Below, piece after piece: positions 44,301 to 57,321 of a DNA stretch of 64,000 nt (its first letter is position 1; the number at the start of each line of letters is the position of its first letter). The DNA is taken from assembly GCA_029204225.1 (NCBI GenBank), contig MU832013.1, forward strand, positions 1-64,000. The letters run 5' to 3'. Made by a program: the position numbers and the translations under genes. A model generated the notes under the pieces. The model made no database searches, was not told the origin of the DNA, and saw only the letters and a list, made by a program, of their open reading frames with translations. Source of the stretch: Diphasiastrum complanatum. Its lineage: Eukaryota; Streptophyta; Lycopodiopsida; Lycopodiales; Lycopodiaceae.

Positions 44301-47300
44301 AGGAGTACGACTTCATTGTCAAGAATGACACATGGGAGCTCACTACATTGCTAGAAGGGAAGCAACCGATAGGTTGCAAGAGGGTCTATAAGACCACGTT
44401 TCATGCCAATGTAACAAGGCAAGGTTGGTGGCGAAAGGTACACCCAGTAGGAGGGGCTAGAATATGATGAGACATTCACACCTGTTGCTGAGATGACATC
44501 TATCAGGATCGTTTTGGCCATAGCCTCATAGTTTGATTGGGATGTCCACCAAATGGATGTCAAGAGTGCCTTTCTTAATGGGCACCTACAAGAGAAGGTT
44601 TACATGGAACAACCGCAAGGGTTTGAGATAACAGGCAAGGAAAATCTGGTTTGCAGGCTTAGAAAAGCCTTGTGTGGGCTCAAACAGGTGCCAAGGGCTT
44701 GGTATAGCCGATTTGACGAGTACTTTGCAAGGCAAGGGTTTGAGAAGAGTAAGTCTGATTGCAATCTTTATGTCTTCAGGGAAGCAGAAAACTTTGTTGT
44801 TGCTGTGCTCTATGTGGATGATCTACTCATCACGGGAAGCAATAAGAAGCTTATTGCTTGTGTTAAGAAAAATCTTTCTAGTGAGTTTGAGATGAAAGAT
44901 TTGGGTTTGCTACACTATTGCCTAGGAGTTGAGGTTTGGAAAGGGAAGTGTTGTCTTTTTATCTCACAGGCAAAGTATGCACAAAAATTATTGAAGAGGT
45001 TCAACATGCAAGAAAGCAAACCAATTAGCACACCCATGGATGCAAGCAACAAGCCATCAAGAGATGATGGTCCAGCATTTGCAGATGAGACTCTCTGTCG
45101 TCAATTGGTGGGCAGCCTGATTTACCTTACTATCACCAGGCTAGATATTGCTTATGTAGTTGGGATCGCAAGTCAATTTATGAGTAAGCCTACCGAAGCA
45201 CATTAGAAGGCAGCCAAGCGGATCCTACGATATGTTAGAGGGACGATGACTTATGGGATTGGATACACAAATGATGGAGACCTTTAGCTGGAAGGTTGTT
45301 CAGATTCTGATTGGGCAGGTGATAGAGAGGATCGGAGATCGACGACAGACTATTGCTTTAGCCTAGGTTCAGGTTATATCATGGTGTAGCAAGAAGCAGC
45401 AACCTACCATTGCCCTATCATCTACCGCAGCTGAGTACAGGGCGACTACGAGGTCCGCCTGTGAAGCCATTTGGTTGCGCCGTCTACTTGAGGACATGCA
45501 GATGCTCAAGTAAGACCTAAATTGTTACATTGTGATAACCAAAGTTACATTCAGCTTGCGAGAAATCCAGTCTATCATGCACGGACGAAGCACGTAGAGG
45601 TGGACCAGCACTTCATACGAGAGAAAGTGCACAGTGGGGAGATTGAGCTAGTTTATTGTGACACCAACGTCCAGATAGCTGATATTTTTACTAAACCATT
45701 TAGTAAAGATAAGTTTGAAAAGTTCAGAACTTTGTTGGGTGTCAGTATGAATAAAATTTCCATTAAGGGGGGTGTTGAAGAGTAATGCCTATTTTACCCC
45801 TTTGGGTAAGCACTAGTTAAGTTGTAAGTTGTTGTACATAACTCATGGGGCATGTTATAAATTAAATACATGAGACCCCCCCTTTTGTAAGTTGAGTAAA
45901 TTAGCATCACCCATTGGTTGTGAATGGGTCTATAAGACCAAGTTCAAAGTTGATGGAAGCATTGACAAACAGAAAGCAAGCCTCGTTGCAAAAGGATATG
46001 CACAAAGAGAAGCCATCGTAGTATTGGGGAAACTCGTTTTCCAATCCTTTTTTGGCTGGGAAACGCGTTTCTTGGCATGTCTCGTTTGTCTTGCCTTATA
46101 GTGATCCTTCTGCTTGTCCTGTTCCTGTCTCTCATGATCTCCATGTTGAGTAGGTATGTATTGGGCCTGAATGCATAATTTGAATTTTCTATAGTATCTA
46201 AGTTCTAGATTATGTCATTTGATGTGTATCGTTTCTCTGTTTCCCGAGGGGGCTGTGTTTCCCAGGTGGGAAACATTCCCCAAAACTATGGAAGCCATAG
46301 ATTACAAGGAGACTTTCTCTCCTGTAGCCAAAATGAACATAATTCGATCTTTTTGGCAATAGCATCTTACTTCGACTGGAATGTCTAGCAAGTGGACGTC
46401 AAAAGTGCATTCCTAAATGGATATCTTCAAGAAGTCTATATGGAGCAACCACAAGGATTTGTTGCTCAAGGCAAGGACATTATGTATGCAAACTAAATTA
46501 GGCGCTCTATGGACTCAAACAAGCTCCTAGAGCATGGTATAGCCGCTCAAGTGACACCTACATGGACAAGTGTCATGCAAGTGTACATGGACAAAGACGC
46601 ATGTCATCCTATGCACATGGAAAGAAACACATATCTCCACTTGCACATGCACAAAGACACGTCATGACTTGCTATCTCTTTGTATAAGCTATCTTCTTGA
46701 TGAATGAAAGTGCACTTTATACTTTGTGTTTCATGTATCCTTATGATCGATACTTGATGCGTTTGCATTTTGCATCAATTTTAGCATACAATTTAACTTA
46801 AGTTGATTCTCTATTGTAGACATCAATAGATCTAGCATATGAATGCTACTATCTGACTTCCAACAAAGGATGCGAATGCTAACTTCTAAGAGCCAAAAGT
46901 CATGAATTACATAAGGTACACATTAGTTGGGAGTGACATAGGAGTTACACAAGAGGTGGGAGTCCAAAAGTGACCTCTTAGCTACATATTGGGAGAGTTA
47001 CACGAGGTAGGAATCCAAAAGTCACCTCTTAGGTTCATTTGTGATGAATTGCAAGACCTAGCTATGGAAGCACCTCACAACACCAAAATTCAGAAGAGAG
47101 AATGATTTGTTAGAGAGAGAGAGAGGAGGGTGTGAGTTCTCTATAAGGCCAACACCTCACGTACATGCATGGAATATATAGATGGCAATCGTATGATTGA
47201 GCTACTTGGCCTATGGGCCTCACTAACTTAGTTAAGTTACAAACAGGGGGCCCCATGTATTTACCAATAACATGCCCCATGAGTGATGGCTTAGCCAAAG

Positions 47301-50300
47301 GGGTAAAATAGGCATTACTCTTTAACAACCCCCGTTAATGGCCATTTTTTTTTAAAACTAACACTTAACAATGTCTTGAACTTCTCAAACTTGTCTTTAC
47401 TGAGTGACTTAGTAAAGGTATCAACAATTTGATTGTTGGTGTCGCAATATGTTAGCTCAATCTTACCATTGTGCACTTTCTCTCATTTACAGTAATGGTG
47501 CACCTCCATAAGATTTGTTGGCAACCATATGATTGAGCTACTTGGCCAAGTGGGATACTTGCGCTTAGTTAAGTTACAAATGGGGGGCCCCATGCATTTG
47601 CAATTAACATGCCACGTGAGTAATGTACAACTTACAATAACATCAATGCTTAGCCAAAGGGGTAAAATTGGCATTACTCTTCAACACTTTGGACTCACCA
47701 ACTTGGCCTTCCCACTTAACATAGGGGTCCATAGAATATAGTAACAAACTTAAGTTATTACAAGTTACTTAACACGGGTACTTTTTAATAATCTATGCAA
47801 CCACTCATTGCCAATAACAAGCTCATGTATACCACAATGATTGAGGAATTTCTTACCATTTAACCATTGTCGGCATCGATTATGAACAAATTCACAGATA
47901 TTGGCATCAATGAAGCATCTAGATAAAAAATGAGGCAACATGGACGAATCGCTACAAGAATAGCTAAGAGACATTTCATCAGATCATAGCCATCGCCCTA
48001 CACGCTATTGACAGCAAAAACCTAATTAGGACTAAGAGAATGATCAATATCAGAAGGTGGGAAATGAATGACAATGTATCCTACTTGTACCCATAGAGAA
48101 GCCTAAAAGAAGCTTTTAGAGAATAAGATAATAGAGGCTTAAGCTAATCAAGTAAGATAATGATGATAAGTAGTGCACCCCACTGTAGGCTTGCGACCCA
48201 CTATTACTCAATGAATATCAATGTCAAAATCCAAGTTCAAGGAAGGATGCAGGGTTTTTGGGCCTCTTCCACGTGCCTGTGAAACTCATAATTCTTGGGC
48301 CAAAGAGGCTAAGGAAGATCTCATTGATGATCGCGAGTCGGTAATTGTTGTAATGTGAATAGTTATTGCTTGCTAAAATGCCTTGTGCTCCTTGACCCAA
48401 AACTCTTAAGCTATGAATATTTTAAAACAAGCAATGACGTAAAAGTGCCTTATGAAAGATGCTAGCTCTTTAAGGGCTTGCTTATTAACATATATGCCAC
48501 ACTCGCACTTCACAGAAAGAAAAGGAGATGTAATCACCAACACCAAGATCCTACAGATTCAAGATGAATTTGGAGAAGGTATGACATATTTTCAATGGCA
48601 TACTTGCAAGGAAACAAGAGTTGGACAAAGAGATTGCATCATTGCAAGAAGGGATGTAGTCATTGCAATAAGAGTACCAAGATTTTTGGAAAATCAAGCC
48701 TTGAACTAGGTACTATGAATTCTGTATTGGGAATTTCAAATATAGCATTGTGAAGAGACAAGTTCATGGGCCAAGTTGTTCAAAGGAGTAGAGGATACAC
48801 CAGCCTTGGCAATAACAAGATGGCATCAACCACCATATTTGAGGAGCTTCTAAGGGCTAAGGTGACCCTTGATTTTACAGTCTGAAAATTGGCTATTGCA
48901 ATACCAGCGTCCAAAGAGGCCTACAATTTCATCAATATGACACTTGGCATCACTACACCTATCCTAGAAAGCCCTAGTGTACCCAAGCAGTTCCTTCGAC
49001 CTCCTAATCAGGTTTGCCACAATTAAGATGCATTTGGCTCTGCTTCGTAGAAAAGGGTGCTTGAGAGGCATTTGCAATTTTTTGGATGAGGATCTTACAA
49101 ATGAGAAGTATTTGGATCTGATTAGTACAAAAATAAAAATTTTATTCTCACACACACAACACACACACATAGAAAGAGACTTGAGAGGGAGGGAAAATTC
49201 TTTGAGCACAAGCTAGAGCAATGGACTAGAAGACGTCTCTGTAACAATGCATCCTGTAAGTTAAGGAGAAGTCCTGAAGTAATGTCACAGCATATGGCAA
49301 AAAGATGTGATTTCATTTTTAGGATTTTGATTCTTGGGTCCATGTGTCCAGTTAGCCTATCATTTTACTTTATTGATATGTAGCTCTCTACAGGTTGATG
49401 AGTGGATTGACTATGCATCTACATTCTCAAATGGATCGGAGTTCGAGGAGTCATGTGGATATACAAATACTTACCTTGAACCACGTACTTTCTTGGTTGG
49501 TTTCAGCATCTCGATAGCAGACATTGTGATTTGGACAAACCTTGCTGGTGAGAAATGCAGTTTTTTTTATCAAATCAGGAAACAAAGGCAATGCGCTTTG
49601 CTTGTCTTCAATCGAAACATTGGAGTTAAACTCAATTTTATGGAAGTAATTGTTCGGTAGCATCTAGCTTGAAGTAGTAGATTTGAAGCAGCACTTGTCC
49701 CCACAAATTTTTCTTTGATTGTTCAAGGTTTTTTTAAAAAAAATTATTACGATTTACCATTATGGAGATTTTGACATATTAACACCTATATAATTGGAGT
49801 TTGTGACATGGTTTTTCTATATGTTGAATAGGTGCATCTTGAAGTTCTTGGGAGTGAACTAGTTCCTGTAGAAATAATGACTAGTTAGGCCTATTTACAT
49901 TCAATGCCTTGTTTTACTGAATAAGGATGCAATAGCCATTTTAGACTTTTAAGTTACTTATTGCTCATTAAGGTGGCTACAAAAGGAGACACAACTCTCC
50001 ACCTGTTAATAGAGGAATAAGTAGACACCTTTCTCACTCATAGCTGATCCGCAGCGGATATGCAGTTCTGCTCATTGCTGCCCCCTCTCTATGTTGTTAG
50101 GGTAGGGTTTTAGCTAGCTGAAATACTTTCGCTAGACCTGCCCTAGTTCCACCCCCCTTCAACTGAATCTGCTAGTTTCTAGCAGATCTAGCAGCCGCTA
50201 GATTTTTATTAAGTTGATGTTTACTTATCATTAAATAGAAAATCAATAATTTGTAGGTATGTCACCCCCTTCACAGCCTGTAGAATGTAATTTTACTGGC

Positions 50301-50458
50301 TTTGGCAACTCATGCTGAAAAAGTAAAAGTTATTCAAAAGACGATTTTGGAAATGGAAGAAATAGTGGAAATATTGAAGATTCCCTTTGTGCAAAAGGCT
50401 TGCATAAACTTCAGAAAGTTCGAGCTGATGTTGTATAGTTTGTTACGGCTTTATGTGG

Positions 50459-50491
<33 letters not shown>

Positions 50492-53400
50492 CAGCAGAAG
50501 AAGAAGAAGAAGCTTCATTAACGTCTTTTTTATGCCAAAAGGCATATAAGTCGAACAAGTACATCAAAATGGATGGCACCAAGACAGAGCAATGCCGTCA
50601 TTTGAATCATGCTTCTGTACAACAAATGTCTAGGAAATCCATGTTGGAATGGCAAAGCGTGCCACTGATGCAAAAAATTCATTCAGAAAATGCAAATTCC
50701 AGCTAGAACTCTGGTGACAAACTGATAACAGGTCTCGAACAATTCGCGAACAGTTTTGCGAAACTCGAATTATTTTTGTTCGAGAATAATTCGTGTTGGA
50801 TCAATCAGGCTCTGTAACACAACGAAATGAGACAAGATGAAAAAGAAACGAAACGAAACGAAGCGAAGCAAAACTTAAACGAGCTCTGACATTGATTCAT
50901 ACTAGAAGCATAGAGATCACGAAACAAAATTAAAGCATTTGCGAAAAGATCAATCAGGCTCTGTAACGAGACGAAACAAAACAAGACGAAACAAAATGAA
51001 ACTTAAGTGAGCTCTGAAATTTATTTATGGTTATAGCTAAGTGATCGCGAAGCAAAACACGAAGTGAAAGCATTCGCAAACAAAAATCAATTTGTCAAGA
51101 ATTCAGATATGATTGCTGGTCACTGTCGGCTATATCATTCTTACAATCCTTCAGAGTGTAGACAGACACTGCTGATCTACGTTAATAGATAATTATAACA
51201 GTCAACAAAATCAAACCCAGTGTGCAGAATTAAATAAACAAGTGAATCAGATACACAAATTGTAATAGACAAATTTTCATTCAAGATCATACAATCATAC
51301 AAAATAATATGTGTACAACAGCTACAATATTATCTATTGATCTTCTAATTTTTCAAGCACTGCATGACAGATCCACGTAGTGCATTGGCGTGAGAGAAAT
51401 GCAGTTCTCTCACGAATCGTGTCTCACTTACTAGCGGACTTCTGGATCTACAAATCCTCTACAAAATTGTCTCGCTCATAGGCGGACATGTATTCTGTAT
51501 TTTTATCTCTGTCTTACTACTATATCTCGTCCATAATGTGAATCTTGAGGTCATAAGCAGCTGCATATGCAAATAGTAAACGTAGGGATGAATGTTTCAC
51601 AACAGGAGAGAAGGTCTCAGAATAGTCAATACCATATCTCTGAGAGAATCCCTTCGCTACAAGTCTTGCCTTATACTTTGAGACATCCCCATCTGGTCCA
51701 TACTTTAGCTTGTATACCCATTTGTATTTTATAGCCTTTCGCTTATCTAGTAATGGCTGCAACGTCCATACCTGGTTCTTCCATCTCCTCATTCATGGCT
51801 TGGATCCATTTGTCCTTCTCTGGACATTCAATTGCCTCCTCGAATGTTTGTGGTTCACCATTGAATCCACAGAACCCTTCTGATGTAGAAGCAGAGTTTC
51901 TTGGCACATATCTTGTTGGCACTCTTCATTGTCTTGTCGACCTTCTAGGAGATCCTCCTGGAACTGCAATGCCTTTGCCTTTGTCTGCTCTGCTAGGTCT
52001 GGAACCACCTCTCAAATCTTTCATCTTCTGATTCATCACTCGAACACAAAGTGACTCGAAAATCTTCGTCTTCGTGTTCGTCCTCTGTTCTCTCTGTTAT
52101 AGTTGACAGATCATAGTACTGTCTTTAGAGAACTTCATAGCTGACAGGATCATCATTGGCCATTGTTCTGCTCTCATCAAATCTGACATCCCTGACTGTC
52201 TTCACAGTGTTTGTCTCTGGCATGTAGACTCTGTAGCATGATGAATTATTACAAGATATCCCTATTCAGCTTTATCATCAACATTCTTTCAAAGCTTATC
52301 AAGAATATGTGCATAATCTGCACAGCCAAAGATTCTGATGTGAGTCAGATTTGGTTTTCTATCCCACCATAGTTCATGTGGTGTCGTGTGAGGAACACCA
52401 GACTTTCCTGTCCAGTTCTGAATGTAAGCAACTATAGCTACTGCTTTAGCCCACAGTACTCTTGGAGCTTTCGAGTAGGCTATCATGCATTTGCAGCTTC
52501 CATTAGAGTCCTATTCTTTTTTTCTACAACACCATTGTGTTGGGGTGTGTAAGATGTAGTCCTTCTGTGAATGATACCACGATTATTGTAGAATTAGTGA
52601 ACCGATTCGAGATGTATTCTCCACCTTGACCTGTCCTAAATCTGCTTCACTTTATTACCAGTGCATCTCTCTTTTCAATTCACATACTCTGTGAATTTGT
52701 CAAATGCTTTTGATTTATTCTGAATAAAATAGACTCTAGCAAATTTACTGTAATCATCAATAAAGGTAATGTAACATTTTGAGCCTCCTACTGAGATTAC
52801 ATTGAAAGGTCCACAGATGTCAGAATGTACTAACTCTAGAATCTTAGTCGTTCTGTAGGAGTCCTTGACAAATGGAGTGCGTGACATCTTACCCTTCAGG
52901 CATGCATCACAGGTCGTCGAACTAGTTGCATTCGAGATGCTCACCCCTGCGATTGCTCCATGATGGCTTGCTTGGTAAAGTGCCATTGAATTCATATGGC
53001 ATAGTACCTGTGCCATAGGGTGTCTGGCGAATCATCATGAGTCTGATGCACTTGATCTGCAAGCAGACGTACCTTTAGGTGATACATATTGTCTTTTCTT
53101 TTGCCTTGAGTGATCAGGGTACTGGTACTAGCATCAACAACATTGCATGGTTCATCTGAGAATGTCACACGCATCCCTGCATTAGATATTCTTGTTTAGA
53201 TAACAAGTCCTGCTGTAGTGTAGGCACGAACATAACATCTTTGAGTCGTCTATCTCTGCCATTCATGTTGAGCCACATTGAAGCTCTCCGGCTCCTCGAC
53301 ATAGGACGAACTATTATTGTTCTTCTGTTTGATTTGTGCTGATTTGTTTCTTGGGTTCAGGCGACAGTCCATTGCTGCATGACCCTTCTTGTGACAGTGG

Positions 53401-56400
53401 ATACACTCAATTTTTTGATTGAGCCAACACGAATCGACTATGTGTCCTTCGCATCTGCATCTCACGCAGGTCTTATTGTAACCACTTTGTTGTTTCGCCC
53501 TTCCTTTGTTCTTCCATTTGCCTTTGCTGGTCCCTTCTGCTTGCTGATCACGATCCTGCTTTCGATCTGACTCCCTCTTAGGCTTAAATCATTTATTTGT
53601 CCTTTCCTTGTTGATGTAGAGAGCTTGGTTAGAAGCATCCTTATGATCAAGGTGCTCTCGAGCCTCGACTTCTTCTCAAATATCGACAATCGCCGGTTTG
53701 AGTGTCATTATTGGATCCTTTGCTAGTAGAGTTCTGGTTGTTTGGAAGGATTTAGATAAGACTCTGAACAAATAAGTGGGCTGCTTCTCTGCTAACACTG
53801 CATTTTTTGCTCCAGAATTATGTAGTGAAAGGAATAGATCATTCATCTTCTTGATAAAGGAAGTGAGGTCTTTGTCATCCCACTGTAGGTTTGTCAGCTG
53901 ATCTTCAAGCATCATTATCTGACTGCGTGATATCGTTTGAAATCTTGTGAGTAGTGTATCCCACATCTCCTTTCATTTGGAGAGTGTAGCCAGGTCAAGT
54001 GTGAGGCTATCCTCGATGGATGATGATAACAAGGCTACTGTCTTGTCATTCTTCTCCTTCCATTTACGTAGCTCCTTGTCTGTTGTTGTAGGCATCTCCT
54101 CGGTGCCATCTACCCAGGAGAATAATCCTCCATCCTTTAGTATCAGCGAGGTCTTTACCTTCCACGCTAGGAAGTTAGATCCTGATGAATCCAAAACTGT
54201 ACAGATCTTAGATTGTATGTTGTTGATTTAAGCCATTGCTTCTGAATTTGTGTACTCACTTGTTAATGGTTGTTTGTTTGAATGCTTAGCCTCCTGGATC
54301 TGATAGCATTTCGGCTATGTCAGACTATGACAAGAAAAGGCTCTGATACCACTGATGTGATAGTTAAATTTGCTCAAAAAATGCAAATTCTAGCTAGAAC
54401 TCTGGTGACAAACTGATAACAGGTCTCAAATGATTCACAAACAGTTTCGCGAAACTCGAATTATTTCTGTTCGAGAATAATTCGTGCTGGATCAGTCAGG
54501 CTCTCTAACACAACGAAACGAAACGAGACAAAATCTAGACGAAAATGAAATGAAGCAAAGAAGCGAAACTTAAACGAGCTCTGACATTGATTCATATTGG
54601 AAGCATAGAGATCGTGAAATGAAACGAAACGAGACGAAAGCATTCGCAAAAAGATCAACCAAGCTCTATAACAAGACGAGATGAGACGAAACGAAACAAG
54701 ACAAAACAACATAACTAAAACCAAACTAACTAAGAAGAGAAAAATATCTCTTCAGTGCTCAACTCTCAACCTAACTCTGAACAATCTCTAACAAGCGTCA
54801 ATGAAAGGCTCTCACGCAGGAGGCAACTTCAAGTACAATTTGAAAAATTCTCTCTTGACTAAAAGGCTCTCATGTAGAAGGCGTTACTGACTGATCAATT
54901 CCGGATGGGGTGACCAGAAAATGTCGACCATCCCCCCCCGGAACATAACCCTTTTTCCTAACGCATTTGCTTCCTCAATGAGTTGCTTCCGTTCCTTCCA
55001 CTGTTGTGAAACAATCTTATTGCTTTTTGCTTCAGTATTTTTGAGCATATCGGCCCAACTTTTTGTCGAGGTCTGAATTTTCTCCTCCAGTGCCTTGACT
55101 TGATCAGGGTTCAACGGCGGAGCAGTGCTTAAGGCTGCCATTTGCGTCTTGAGAGTGGTATTTTCCGTTTCAAGTAGATTTACCCGTTCCTTGAGTGCAA
55201 TCAAATCCACCTACAGATTACTTATGAATGTCATCAATCCCGAAAGGGGTGGAGCACTGCAAGTGCCGCAAAGATCCTTGAGGGGAGATGGCGATGACGA
55301 TGATGGTGAAGGCAATGGTTGTTTGTTGCCTTTTCGACGTGTGGTGACCCATTCCGTATCCATGGTTGGAGCAGGCCAGGACTAGCACAGGAGCAGGCCG
55401 AGAGCAGCGGAAGACCTGGAGGGATGCTACCCTACCCAATCATCAGGGCAGCTCAGGACTAGAGCAGCGACTGACAGGCAGGTGGTATTAGGCAAGTACA
55501 GCAGGTGGTATTGGGCAGGTACAACAGGCGGAAACCAGGCAGGTACAACAGGCGGAAACCAGGCAGAATCGGGATCAGCTGCTCAACTCCTGATCTATCA
55601 AGCAGGGCGCAAATGGATTCAGCAGGGCGCAAATGGATCACGAGCGTCAGCAGGGCCATCGCTCAGCAGGGCCATCGCAAATAGATTCAGCAGGGCGCAA
55701 ATGGATCAGCCATGGATCGGGCGTCAGCAGGGCCATCTCTCAGGGCAGGGCCATTGCGAGAGAGAGAGAGAGAAAGAAAGAAAGCTTTATTAATGACTTT
55801 TCCATGCCAAAAGGCATATAAGACTAGTAAATGTACATGTCAAGTATGTGGTAACAATGGGAGCGTATGAAACGTATCCAAAACGATAACAGAAATAACA
55901 AATCTAAAAGCTATGAACTGAAATATGAAACATGTGGGAGCATGCATACTGATAAAAGTCATGAGTGAGGTATGACACTATCATCCAATCCTGTATTGCT
56001 GATGCTATAAAAGGATGTAATACGGGCCGCAGCATGGAGGGCCGCTGGTGGTCGCTGACGTCGACTAGGAGGATGAAAAGTCTCCTTGTGATAGGTCGAG
56101 TAGCTCGTGCTGCAACGTGAGTATGAGTGGGACACTGTCTCCGATCTCCGTGGGCAGCTAAGTCATCGTCATCATCATCATCATCACCATCAAATACTAG
56201 GCCTCGTCCTCTCCTCCTCTGGAGAAGAAAGAAGTGATCTGAGGCAAGTCCTGTCGCAGTATAAACATCTCTCGTATCATGAGTGCAGCGCATCGGGAGT
56301 CCTCATAGGCTAGGAGGGATCGTAGGGTGACAGGTGTGTCACCTCTCTCTGATCTCGTAATACACCGGGCACCTAAAGATAAAGTGCTCCTCTGACTCTA

Positions 56401-56593
56401 CCTCATCTAAAGAGCATAACTGACAAATCCACTCCTCTCTCGGGGTACCTTGGAATCTTCCAGTCTCAATAGCCAACTGATGTGATGATACGCGAAGCTG
56501 TCCCAATGTAAATCTGAGGCAGTGTGATAATCCCGAGTCCAAATATTGTGGCAAAACTGGGAACCCTGCTATGTCAAGCTCAATAAAATGAGT

Positions 56594-56663
<70 letters not shown>

Positions 56664-57267
56664 TTATTAATGTCCTTGAAATATCCTAAGGCACATAGGA
56701 CTGATAAAAGGTACATATCAAGTGTGCACAATAGGAGCTTAAAGGCTCAATCATCTTAAAAAAACAATAACTGCAAGTCCAAAAATTGCATGTGGTGAGA
56801 TGGCTGGCACAGTCACAGTACCTCATCCTACCGTGGAGTTGTGGGCTGTGGCCTATGGGCTGGCTGTCTCTTTGGGCGTCTACACTATCTCTGCCGTCTA
56901 TGCATGGAGGCCAATATGCACCAACTCGATCCAAGGCTGAAGGGAATCTATGACCAAGCAAGCCACTCCACCTTGGTCTGTCAATGCTCTCGTCGCCCTC
57001 CGATGCGTAGAGTACCAACAAAAACCCTCAATGGCCGGGAGTCCCCTCTTAGGACTCTCATGTGTCTCAGTGAGTAGTAAGATATCACCACCAATACAAA
57101 AATCCCTGAAATCCCCTGTTGTAGCTGAAGAGTGGATACCATTGCAGTTCCATAAACTTAACCGCAATGTTGTAGGTGGAACCTCCGAACTGCTTCCTAG
57201 TTCGGGGGGTCCTAATTCCTATATCTTAGGAATTGGGGGATCAACGTACCGAGCCACGTGGCGGCAT

Positions 57268-57321
<54 letters not shown>

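Larger units (their letters stand above)
42726..45903 (+). mobile_element. Plus-strand Ty1/copia element, 5' truncated
   Basis: The second half of protease/pre-integrase, integrase, RT and RNase H run to 45784, followed by the polypurine tract and the first 130 bp of an LTR. The 5' LTR and gag are absent. RT keeps its YVDD box. Related LTR pieces lie in reverse at 47334 and 47686. Confidence 0.85.
41685..49393 (+). other. GluRS intron 2 (7.7 kb, transposon-filled)
   Basis: It holds minus- and plus-strand copia remnants, LTR fragments and a hAT-type MITE between 41870 and 47690. From 47691 to 49393 I recognise no gene or element; two short frames there (48452-48709 and 47974-47765 reverse) have no known domain. 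Confidence 0.85.
50668..54706 (-). mobile_element. Minus-strand copia of the TTCGCGAA family, RT truncated
   Basis: It is related to 17690-20855. From high to low coordinates it has an LTR piece (54706-54356), a primer-binding site, gag, knuckle, protease, integrase, one third of RT, 3' sequence and the second LTR (to about 50668). All coding parts are broken. Confidence 0.85.
54707..55757 (-). mobile_element. LINE C, 5' end with ORF1
   Basis: Its 5' untranslated region starts right beside the (TC)n tail of LINE B and runs from 55757 to 55364; ORF1 follows. The copia element interrupts it at 54706, and its tail is probably at 50461-50667. A close but rearranged copy lies at 62083-62843. Confidence 0.78.

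Noticed and set aside
48452-48709. Possible small gene in GluRS intron 2
   Set aside because: 85 codons with no known domain, no splice or promoter context; left as unrecognised intron sequence.
49140-49175. CA-rich repeat as a functional element
   Set aside because: A short imperfect CACACA run, ordinary for intron sequence.
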